Origin: Clostridia bacterium
GTDB taxonomy: Bacteria > Bacillota > Clostridia > Lutisporales > Lutisporaceae
Direction of reading: 5' to 3'
DNA: 5,835 bases
Assembly (NCBI GenBank): GCA_029256365.1
Contig: JAQSYB010000262.1
Span: 1 to 5,835 of the forward strand
Positions within the stretch are counted from its first letter, which is position 1; each line of letters begins with the position of its first letter. A program made the position numbers and the translations under genes. The notes beneath the pieces were generated by a model. That model ran no database searches, was not told where the DNA came from, and saw only the letters and a program-made list of their open reading frames with translations. Below are positions 1 through 5,306 of the stretch, in pieces.

Positions 1-1
1 A

Positions 2-247
2 TCGCCCTGCACCCTGCCAATCACTGCGTCGGTATTGGCATATTCTGCATCCAAGGGTAGTGTGCTATACGGTATGGCACTAATGTTTACATTTGCTATT
101 GGTAGAAGCATACCACTGCTAATTGTTGGAACATTTACAAGCTTGCTTAAAAATATAAAAGGGCTGCATAAATTCCAAGGCTATATTGAAAAGGTCGGAG
201 GGATCATATTGCTGCTGCTGGCGATTTACTTTATTTTGCAAGTTTAA
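2..247 (+). CDS. ccdA: CcdA/DsbD-type membrane thiol-disulfide transporter, C-terminal fragment
   Basis: This is the last 81 codons of a gene whose start lies upstream of the window. CcdA-family proteins carry reducing equivalents from cytoplasmic thioredoxin across the membrane through two membrane-embedded cysteines. The fragment opens with S-P-C-T-L-P, which matches the second PCxxP-type motif of the family. A hydrophobic helix with a GRSIPLL turn follows, then a short charged loop (KNIKGLHKFQGYIEK) and a last strongly hydrophobic helix ending at the stop codon. This fits the last three helices of the usual six-helix protein. CcdA genes are often found near arsenic operons that encode small thioredoxin-like proteins, and one lies downstream here at 4389. 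The family call is good. The physiological partner is inferred, and a DsbD-type protein or another member of the superfamily cannot be excluded from a fragment. Confidence 0.8.
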   Translation, partial: SPCTLPITASVLAYSASKGSVLYGMALMFTFAIGRSIPLLIVGTFTSLLKNIKGLHKFQGYIEKVGGIILLLLAIYFILQV

Positions 248-273
248 AATAGAGCACAAGTGATGGGCTCGCT

Positions 274-307
274 TATAACCGCCATAGAGAGTTTCGCGGC
301 GGTTATA
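274..307. repeat. 10-bp inverted repeat downstream of ccdA
   Basis: TATAACCGCC (274-283) pairs perfectly with GGCGGTTATA (298-307) around a 14-nt loop. It starts 27 bases after the ccdA stop. No T-run follows on either strand, so it is not a classic intrinsic terminator. It may stabilise the 3' end of the transcript or act together with the A/T-flanked hairpin just downstream. Confidence 0.5.
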
Positions 308-314
308 TGTGAGC

Positions 315-351
315 AAAAAAGTATTTCAGGACCAAATAAGATACTTTTTTT
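315..351 (+). terminator. Probable intrinsic terminator after ccdA
   Basis: AAAAAAGTAT (315-324) pairs with ATACTTTTTT (341-350) around a 16-nt loop, and one further T follows. A smaller ATTT/AAAT pairing is possible inside the loop. The stem is AT-rich, but its position after the ccdA stop and before the arsR1 promoter suits a terminator separating the two units. Because of the A-tract on the left side it could work in both directions. Confidence 0.5.
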
Positions 352-382
352 AGCAGTGTTTGTTAATTTGTTGTGAAATCCA

Positions 383-411
383 TTGACGGATTTTATTTTT
401 AAGCATATTAT
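383..411 (+). promoter_or_regulatory. Sigma-A-type promoter of the arsR1-acr3 operon
   Basis: A TTGACG -35 box (383-388) and a TATTAT -10 box (406-411) are separated by exactly 17 bases. Each box differs from the consensus at one position. The predicted transcription start is near 418, inside the operator that overlaps the -10 box. The arsR1 start codon lies about 40 bases downstream of the -10 box. Confidence 0.75.
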
Positions 412-437
412 ATGAGTATAAGCGAATATAGTAATAT
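410..437. promoter_or_regulatory. ArsR1-type operator (imperfect palindrome)
   Basis: The left arm ATATGAGTATA (410-420) and right arm TATAGTAATAT (427-437) form an inverted repeat around 6 bases, matching at 9 of 11 positions. It begins on the -10 box and covers the predicted transcription start, so a bound repressor would block initiation. ArsR/SmtB proteins bind dyads of about this size at such positions. A copy with 25 of 28 identical bases occurs at 5802-5829, which supports a functional site. That ArsR1 itself binds here is inferred. Confidence 0.7.
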
Positions 438-451
438 GCGGAGGTGAATTT

Positions 452-832
452 ATGGATCTCATTCAGTTAATGAAGGCTTTGGGAGATGAAACACGTTTAA
501 GAATATTAGGTTTATTAAATATGGGCGAGCTGTGTGTTTGTGAAATTGAATATCTACTAGATATCAATCAATCAAATGCATCAAGACATTTAAATAAGCT
601 TGCTGTAGCAAATCTTATAACATATGAAAAAAGGGCATTATATGTATATTATAGTATCAATAAAAAGGTTTTAGCGGAATATCCTTTCTTATCAGAGCTT
701 CTTTCAAAGGAGATTAATCAATTGGAAAAATGTAGGGTTGATTTGGATAGACTAGAGAAATATAAGAAAAGTGGAATAACTTGTGAAGAGTTAAAAGATG
801 GTAAAATATGCTTCGATAATAAGGAGGAGTAA
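452..832 (+). CDS. arsR: ArsR/SmtB-family metalloid-responsive repressor (ArsR1)
   Basis: This is a 126-residue winged-helix repressor. It opens with the family signature MKALGDETRLRIL (7-19), followed by ELCVCEIE with Cys28 and Cys30, the pair that binds As(III)/Sb(III) in ArsR proteins with an ELCVC site at the start of the DNA-binding domain. The helix-turn-helix is around residues 36-54 (NQSNASRHLNKL) and the wing at 56-68. The C-terminal tail is longer than in minimal ArsR proteins and adds Cys94, Cys111 and Cys120, which could contribute a further thiol. The third cysteine of the E. coli ArsR site is absent. A GGAGGTGA ribosome binding site (440-447) fixes the ATG at 452. The gene lies directly behind the promoter/operator at 383-437 and ends 2 bases before acr3. 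It is likely autoregulatory and released from DNA by trivalent metalloid. Confidence 0.93.
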   Translation: MDLIQLMKALGDETRLRILGLLNMGELCVCEIEYLLDINQSNASRHLNKLAVANLITYEKRALYVYYSINKKVLAEYPFLSELLSKEINQLEKCRVDLDRLEKYKKSGITCEELKDGKICFDNKEE

Positions 833-834
833 TT

Positions 835-1908
835 ATGAAAAATAGCAATGAAATGAAGAAAAAAGAAGATCAAGGTCTAGGATTCTTTGCAAAATATCTT
901 ACAGTATGGGTAGCAATATGTATCGTAGCTGGTGTGGTACTTGGACAGGTGCTTCCAATTATTCCAGAAACACTAAGCAATTTTGAATATGCAAAGGTAT
1001 CAATACCTGTAGCAATATTGATATGGTTAATGATCTATCCAATGATGCTGAAAATAGATTTTTCAAGCATAGTAAATGCAACAAAGAAACCAAAAGGGTT
1101 AATTGTTACCTGTGTAACGAATTGGCTGATTAAGCCCTTTACGATGTTTTTCATAGCCTCGTTTTTCTTCTATGTGGTATTCAAAGCTCTTATACCAGCT
1201 GAATTGGCAAAGGATTATCTGGCAGGAGCAGTATTATTAGGAGCAGCACCATGCACAGCCATGGTATTTGTTTGGAGCCACCTTACAAAGGGTGATCCTG
1301 CTTATACCTTGGTGCAAGTAGCAGTAAATGATTTGATATTACTAGTAGCTTTTACACCGATCGTAGCGTTCTTACTTGGAGTAAGTAATGTTCCAATTCC
1401 TTACGATACTTTGTTTCTATCGGTGGTATTGTTTGTAGTAATACCTCTAGCAGGAGGATATCTTTCAAGAAAATATATTATTAAACACAAAGGTCAAGAT
1501 TACTTCGACAATGTATTTATTAAAAAATTCGACAATATCACTATTATTGGTTTGCTATTAACATTGGTGATCATTTTCTCCTTCCAAGGGGATATCATTA
1601 TTAATAATCCATTGCATATAGCACTTATCGCTGTCCCATTGACAATTCAAACCTTCCTAATCTTTTTTATAGCCTATGGATGGGCAAAGTTATGGAAGCT
1701 TAAGCATGACATAGCAGCTCCGGCTGGAATGATAGGGGCTAGTAACTTCTTTGAACTTGCGGTAGCAGTAGCTATTTCACTGTTTGGACTTGAATCAGGA
1801 GCAACATTAGCCACAGTTGTAGGTGTACTTGTTGAAGTACCTGTTATGCTGATTCTAGTTAAAATTGCAAATAGCAGCAAACACTGGTTCCCAGAGAATC
1901 AGCTGTAA
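835..1908 (+). CDS. acr3: ACR3-family arsenite efflux permease
   Basis: This 357-residue membrane protein exports arsenite (and in some members antimonite), probably driven by the proton motive force. It has about ten hydrophobic helices after a short charged N-terminus. Two residues known to be essential in the Alkaliphilus ACR3 protein are visible. One is the membrane cysteine in GAAPCTAMVFVWSHL (Cys140). The other is the glutamate in GASNFFELAVAVAIS (Glu307). The length is normal for bacterial ACR3. The ribosome binding site AAGGAGGA (821-828) lies within the last codons of arsR1 and the genes are 2 bases apart, so translation is probably coupled. A strong terminator follows at 1953-1990. 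The extreme C-terminus may be altered: after HWFP the protein ends in ENQL, while another frame stays open for about 20 codons. That would not affect the transport core. Confidence 0.95.
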   Translation: MKNSNEMKKKEDQGLGFFAKYLTVWVAICIVAGVVLGQVLPIIPETLSNFEYAKVSIPVAILIWLMIYPMMLKIDFSSIVNATKKPKGLIVTCVTNWLIKPFTMFFIASFFFYVVFKALIPAELAKDYLAGAVLLGAAPCTAMVFVWSHLTKGDPAYTLVQVAVNDLILLVAFTPIVAFLLGVSNVPIPYDTLFLSVVLFVVIPLAGGYLSRKYIIKHKGQDYFDNVFIKKFDNITIIGLLLTLVIIFSFQGDIIINNPLHIALIAVPLTIQTFLIFFIAYGWAKLWKLKHDIAAPAGMIGASNFFELAVAVAISLFGLESGATLATVVGVLVEVPVMLILVKIANSSKHWFPENQL

Positions 1909-1952
1909 CATCGGCAGCCGCAAAGGTCGTAGAATTGATGAGGAAGTCTGTA

Positions 1953-1990
1953 TAAGCAAGGTTGTTTCGTTACAGCCTTGCTTAATTTTT
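1953..1990 (+). terminator. Strong intrinsic terminator after acr3
   Basis: TAAGCAAGG (1953-1961) pairs with CCTTGCTTA (1976-1984). The stem extends inward through a T-G wobble and TGT/ACA to a 6-nt TTCGTT loop, giving about 13 pairs, and five Ts follow at 1986-1990. It separates the arsR1-acr3 operon from the arsR2 operon. Confidence 0.9.
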
Positions 1991-2014
1991 ATTAGAGATA
2001 ATTCGATTAATACA

Positions 2015-2044
2015 TTGACACTTATCTATGTCTAGGAATATAAT
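2015..2044 (+). promoter_or_regulatory. Consensus sigma-A promoter of the arsR2 operon
   Basis: A perfect TTGACA (2015-2020) and a perfect TATAAT (2039-2044) are spaced by 18 bases. The predicted start is near 2051, inside the operator palindrome. Such a strong promoter suggests tight repression followed by high expression on induction. It probably drives everything to the terminator at 5734-5765, because no other convincing promoter or terminator is visible between them. Confidence 0.85.
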
Positions 2045-2067
2045 GGGCATAGATAAGTATCTATGTG
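2020..2067. promoter_or_regulatory. ArsR2-type operator: palindrome plus an extra upstream half-site
   Basis: The core is CATAGATA-AG-TATCTATG (2048-2065), a perfect 8-2-8 palindrome just downstream of the -10 box and over the predicted start. A third half-site, CTTATCTATG (2021-2030), lies in the promoter spacer. It forms an 11-bp inverted match (ACTTATCTATG / CATAGATAAGT) with 2048-2058. Three half-sites therefore flank the -10 box. The motif differs from the arsR1 operator, so the two repressors probably recognise different DNA. Confidence 0.75.
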
Positions 2068-2097
2068 TTTAACAAGAAATAATATGAGGTGAGAAAT

Positions 2098-2394
2098 TTG
2101 AGCAAAAACTATGGGGAATATGCATTGTGCATGAAAGCACTGTCAGATGAAACGAGAGTAAGAATCTTTGATATGCTTTCTGATGGAGAACTTTGTGCTT
2201 GTAAGATACTTGAAGATTTCAATATAACACAGCCTACGCTTTCTTATCATATGAAAATACTATGCGATAGTGGACTCGTTCACAGCAGGCGTGATGGGGT
2301 ATGGATGAAATATTCGATTCATAAAGATGGCTTAGATTCAATAAAAAATCTATTTGATGGTATTGGACTAAAAATTGGTGAAAGCAATAAATAA
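2098..2394 (+). CDS. arsR: ArsR/SmtB-family metalloid-responsive repressor (ArsR2)
   Basis: This is a second ArsR protein of 98 residues. It has the family core MKALSDETRVRIF (12-24), the metalloid site ELCACK with Cys33 and Cys35, a helix-turn-helix around TQPTLSYHMKIL (44-55), and a wing near residues 60-73. Cys11 and Cys56 are additional. It is a compact form without the long tail of ArsR1, and the two differ enough not to be a recent duplication. The start is taken as TTG at 2098 because AGGTGA (2087-2092) lies 5 bases upstream. A longer reading from GTG at 2089 would begin inside that ribosome binding site. The gene stands directly behind the consensus promoter and CATAGATA operator and leads a seven-gene operon, so it most likely represses that operon until As(III) or Sb(III) binds. 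Confidence 0.92.
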   Translation: MSKNYGEYALCMKALSDETRVRIFDMLSDGELCACKILEDFNITQPTLSYHMKILCDSGLVHSRRDGVWMKYSIHKDGLDSIKNLFDGIGLKIGESNK

Positions 2395-2421
2395 GGTTAA
2401 ACAATTTAGGGAGATGGTCTT

Positions 2422-3316
2422 ATGTTCATATTTGAGTGGTTAAACAACCAATTGCTAAAAATGGAATGGCTTAGTAATTTGGTGACATTTCTGGTTCAGA
2501 ATATTTTAGGATTAGATACAAGTAGTAGAGTTGGGGGAAGTATTCATTTCTTTATCTATGATGTAGTAAAAATATTTATACTGCTATCCGTTTTAATATT
2601 TACGATTTCATATATCCAGAGCTTCTTTCCACCTGAGAGAACTAGAAAAATACTAGGAAGATTCACTGGTGTATCAGCAAATATATTTGGTGCCTTACTT
2701 GGAACGGTTACACCATTTTGCTCCTGTTCATCCATTCCTTTATTCATAGGATTTACAAGTGCAGGTCTTCCAATTGGTGTTACATTTTCATTCTTAATAT
2801 CTTCACCACTAGTAGATTTGGCCTCTGTTATTTTGCTTGCTAGCATATTTAATTGGAAGATTGCAGTAGCTTATGTTGTTGTAGGTCTTATCCTAGCAGT
2901 TATTGGAGGAACAATTATTAGCAAATTGAAGCTTGAAAGATATGTAGAGTCATTTGTCTTTCACAACAAGGTGCTTGAAGCGGAACAAGAAGAGATGACT
3001 ACAAGAGATAGAATAGATTTTGCTAAGGATCAAGTGCTAGACATAATCAAGAAGGTATGGATGTATATATTGATAGGTGTAGGAATTGGCGCAGCCATTC
3101 ATAATTGGATTCCAGAGTCAATCATAGCTGCAGTGCTAGGTCAAGACAAATGGTATTCTGTCCTGTTAGCAACTTTTGTAGGAGTTCCAATGTACGCTGA
3201 TATTTTTGGCACGCTGCCAATAGCAGAAGCTTTGGTTTTAAAGGGGGTAGGAATTGGTACGGCGAATCATCATAATTGGTTATATTTTTAATGCCTTTGG
3301 GTATCTTTTGATGTAA
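2422..3316 (+). pseudogene. arsP: ArsP-type permease (DUF318/COG0701) with a 3' internal deletion and frameshift
   Basis: The family holds membrane exporters; Campylobacter ArsP pumps out trivalent organoarsenicals. The frame from ATG 2422 reads 289 residues. It contains the signature TPFCSCSSIPLFIGFTSAG (Cys100, Cys102), then SSPLVDLAS, a charged cytoplasmic loop near 165-205, and the second-half motif VGVPMYADIFGTLPIAEAL (253-271), followed by KGVGIGT (274-280). It then turns into a non-family tail, ANHHNWLYF, and stops at 3291. In another frame, codons from 3266 to the stop at 3316 read IIIIGYIFNAFGYLLM, which looks like the normal C-terminal helix of the family. An internal segment, perhaps 45-55 codons by memory of full-length relatives, and the reading frame are thus lost, removing at least one helix. 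A GGGAG ribosome binding site lies at 2409-2413, and arsR2 ends 27 bases upstream. The product is probably inactive, but residual function is not excluded. Confidence 0.75.
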
Positions 3317-3329
3317 GGAGGTTATGAAT

Positions 3330-3815
3330 TTGAGCACCTATATATTATATGGAGTGACTATACTTTTTCTTATTTTCTCCTACATGAAAGATAAGAAGAA
3401 AACCAAAATGTCACTGAAAAAGGCTTGGAAGGCTTTTGAAAATATCCTGCCAGAATTCTTGGTTGTTATTTTGTTTGTTGGCGTATTACTTGCAGTTTTA
3501 AATCCTGATGCAATCTCTAAAATAATAGGTTCAGATTCGGGTTGGCTGGGTGTCATGATTGCTGCAGTTGTAGGTGCCATCACTTTGATTCCAGGGTTTG
3601 TCGCATTTCCCACCGCTGCAATGCTTTTACAAAGTGGAGCAGGCTATATGCAGATAGGTGCTTTTGTGTCCACACTGATGATGGTTGGTATTGTAACAAT
3701 GCCAGTAGAAATAAAGTATTTCGGTAAAAAGCTGACTATCTTAAGGAATGTTCTAGCCTTTGGGTTTTCCTTTGTTGTAGCATATATCATCGGATTGGTG
3801 GTGTCTGGTATATGA
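3330..3815 (+). CDS. Half-length permease A (DUF318/COG0701-like)
   Basis: This is a membrane protein of 161 residues with about five hydrophobic segments, roughly half the size of ArsP-type permeases. Its core, GAITLIPGFVAFPTAAMLLQ (82-101) with following SGAG, corresponds to the conserved G...P...FP.A..L..G repeat of that family. A helix ending in VTMPVEIKYFG follows. The start is taken as TTG 3330, because AAGGAGGT (3315-3322) is 7 bases upstream. The ATG at 3324 lies only 1 base from that site and would add two residues. The stop codon overlaps the next gene's ATG (ATGA), so the two half-permeases are probably translated together and form a heterodimer. The ribosome binding site overlaps the original arsP stop codon, so this gene was packed directly behind arsP. 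Substrate is unknown; an arsenical is inferred from the operon. Confidence 0.8.
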   Translation: MSTYILYGVTILFLIFSYMKDKKKTKMSLKKAWKAFENILPEFLVVILFVGVLLAVLNPDAISKIIGSDSGWLGVMIAAVVGAITLIPGFVAFPTAAMLLQSGAGYMQIGAFVSTLMMVGIVTMPVEIKYFGKKLTILRNVLAFGFSFVVAYIIGLVVSGI

Positions 3816-4351
3816 AAGCTTACTTAAAAAGATATAGAGCCTTTCTAATTGTGGCAATATTGATAGCGATTCTTACAATTTTTAATAATCAGTTGGGATT
3901 GAAAGCAATAAACATAGCGGCATATTCTTTCAAGGAAATGCTGCTTGTAATACCTCCAGTCTTTGTTCTGCTTGGACTTCTTGATGTATGGGTGCCAAGA
4001 GAAACCATGATAAAATACATGGGAGAAAATTCGGGGTTGAAAGGCATCATATTATCTATACTTATTGGCTCTGCAGCAGCAGGACCTCTATATGGAGCCT
4101 TCCCAGTGGCGGCGGTATTTATGAAAAAGGGTGTTAAGTTTAGTAATGTAATTATTTTTATTGGTGCTTGGTCTACGACGAAAATACCAATGTTCCTCTT
4201 TGAAATGACATCTCTTGGAGCAAAATTTGCATTTACAAGACTGCTTGTAGATATACCTGGAATCATTATAATAGCCTATGTTTTATCAAAACTTATGACG
4301 AAGGGTGAAATTGAAAATATTTATAAAAGTGCTGAGCTGCTTAATAAATAG
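3812..4351 (+). CDS. Half-length permease B (DUF318/COG0701-like)
   Basis: This is a membrane protein of 179 residues and the partner of the half-permease encoded at 3330. It starts with a basic cytoplasmic segment (KAYLKRYR) and has about five hydrophobic helices. The core motif is GSAAAGPLYGAFPVAAVFMK (86-105), followed by a polar membrane stretch, GAWSTTKIPMFLFE (118-131), that could line a transport path, and a charged tail (165-179). Between the shared xxGxxSG and the core motif the two halves align without gaps, with about 12 identities over 39 residues, so they are paralogues. The ATG overlaps the preceding stop (ATGA), and only a weak GGTGGTG precedes it, which indicates translational coupling. 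There is no equivalent of the ArsP FCSCSS cysteines. The substrate is not evident from the sequence. Confidence 0.8.
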   Translation: MKAYLKRYRAFLIVAILIAILTIFNNQLGLKAINIAAYSFKEMLLVIPPVFVLLGLLDVWVPRETMIKYMGENSGLKGIILSILIGSAAAGPLYGAFPVAAVFMKKGVKFSNVIIFIGAWSTTKIPMFLFEMTSLGAKFAFTRLLVDIPGIIIIAYVLSKLMTKGEIENIYKSAELLNK

Positions 4352-4388
4352 TAATGTTTCTAAAATAATACTTAAGGAGTGATATTTT

Positions 4389-4628
4389 ATGATTATTAAG
4401 GTTTTAGGTTCTGGTTGTAAAAACTGTGTTACCTTGAAGGAGAATACTGAGGCAGCATTAAAAGAGGCAGGTGTGGAAGCAGAAATTGTTAAGGTGACAG
4501 ACTTTAAGGATATCATGGCTTATGGAGTAATGACTACTCCAGCATTGGTGATTGATGAAAAGGTGGTATCTTTTGGAAAGGTTCTAAAGCCAAAGGAAAT
4601 TACTAAAATTCTTGAAAATGTAAAGTAA
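4389..4628 (+). CDS. Small thioredoxin-like redox protein with CKNC motif (MTH895/TM0996 family)
   Basis: This is a 79-residue cytoplasmic protein with a compact thioredoxin fold. The order is a beta strand (MIIKVLGSG), the redox motif CKNC at residues 10-13, a helix (VTLKENTEAALKEAG), a strand (EAEIVKV), then the cis-proline loop MTTPALVIDEKVVSFGKVL, where TTPAL is the family signature. A last helix ends at residue 79. This is the small thioredoxin/glutaredoxin-like family first described in archaea and common beside arsenic genes in anaerobes. The likely role is thiol-disulfide exchange, with the CcdA protein encoded at the window's left edge, the DUF2703 protein or the sigma factor as possible partners. 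All three partnerships are inferences. The ribosome binding site AAGGAGTGAT lies at 4374-4383. Length and motifs look intact. Confidence 0.88.
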   Translation: MIIKVLGSGCKNCVTLKENTEAALKEAGVEAEIVKVTDFKDIMAYGVMTTPALVIDEKVVSFGKVLKPKEITKILENVK

Positions 4629-4662
4629 TAATAGAAACATTTAATTGTAGAAGGTGATATAT

Positions 4663-5229
4663 TTGTGTCCGGAAGAATTATGGAATACCTATAGCCTAGA
4701 GCTTAAAGGCTATATAATGAGACATGTATCTGATAAATATGAAGCAGAAGATATACTTCAAGAAGTAGGCATTCGAATACAACAAAATACGAATAAAATT
4801 AAAGATATAGCAAATGTCAAAGCATGGTTGTATCGAATCACCTATAATCTTATCGTAGACTATTACAGAAAAACAAAAAAGCTTTCGTTGCAAGACGATA
4901 TCAATGAAATATCTGTCCCTGATACACCTGCACAGGAAAATTACAACAAAGAAACGGCAGAATGCTTGCTGAAGCTTGTTGAATACTTACCTGCAACATA
5001 TAAAGAAGCTATTATTGAAAGCGACTATAACGGAAAGAAACAAAATATGTTAGCGCAAAAATGGGGATTGAGCAATTCAGGAAGTAAAACTAGGATTCAG
5101 CGAGCGCGGAAAAAATTAAAAGCTGTACTGAATAGCTGTTGCGAGGTCAAACCAGACCATGCAGGAAATATAATAGAATTTCATAGCAAAGAAAGCAGCA
5201 GAACAGAATTTTCTTGTATAAATTGTTAA
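4663..5229 (+). CDS. sigZ: SigZ-like sigma-70 family (ECF-type) factor with cysteine-containing C-terminal tail
   Basis: This is a 188-residue alternative sigma factor. Region 2 is visible at about 10-72, with AEDILQEVGIRI (core-binding, 28-39) and VKAWLYRITYNLIVDYYRK (52-70) for -10 recognition. Region 4 is at about 106-157, with LPATYKEA and the helix-turn-helix MLAQKWGLSNSGSKTRIQRA, followed by RKKLKAVL. A 30-residue tail follows with CC (159-160), DHAGNIIEF (165-173) and CINC at the very end. A similar CC...D..GNII tail occurs in SigZ of Bacillus as I recall it. The start is TTG 4663, because AAGGTGAT (4651-4658) lies 4 bases upstream. The GTG at 4654 would start inside that site. No anti-sigma gene is adjacent. 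The cysteines may sense thiol-reactive arsenic, which is inference. The ars promoters seen here are sigma-A type, so the targets lie elsewhere or are unrecognised. Confidence 0.85.
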   Translation: MCPEELWNTYSLELKGYIMRHVSDKYEAEDILQEVGIRIQQNTNKIKDIANVKAWLYRITYNLIVDYYRKTKKLSLQDDINEISVPDTPAQENYNKETAECLLKLVEYLPATYKEAIIESDYNGKKQNMLAQKWGLSNSGSKTRIQRARKKLKAVLNSCCEVKPDHAGNIIEFHSKESSRTEFSCINC

Positions 5230-5246
5230 GGATTGCGTCTTTTTGA

Positions 5247-5278
5247 TAAGACCTCCGTCTTAATATGTGAAACACATA
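5247..5278. repeat. Two tandem short hairpins before the DUF2703 gene
   Basis: TAAGAC-CTCC-GTCTTA (5247-5262) is a perfect 6-bp stem with a 4-nt loop. Immediately after it, TATGTG-AAA-CACATA (5264-5278) is a second perfect 6-bp stem. They lie between the sigma-factor stop and the ribosome binding site at 5294-5300. Neither is followed by a T-run, so they are not terminators. They may be an mRNA-processing or stability element, or the second may be an operator-like palindrome. No convincing promoter accompanies them. Confidence 0.4.
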
Positions 5279-5306
5279 ACAAACACAATTAATAGGAGGT
5301 ATGGAT

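Noticed and set aside
244..462. 72-codon - strand frame across the ccdA-arsR1 gap
   Set aside because: It spans the terminator-like hairpins, promoter and operator, and encodes no recognisable protein.
2556..2846. 96-codon open frame on the - strand
   Set aside because: Antisense to the well-supported arsP coding frame, with no family features or start signal.
3542..3727. Short + strand frame rich in Cys and His
   Set aside because: It overlaps half-permease A out of frame. The cysteines come from TGC/TGT strings read out of frame, and there is no ribosome binding site.
3889..4266. 125-codon open frame on the - strand
   Set aside because: It lies wholly opposite half-permease B, has no ribosome binding site and no recognisable motif, and is a composition shadow.
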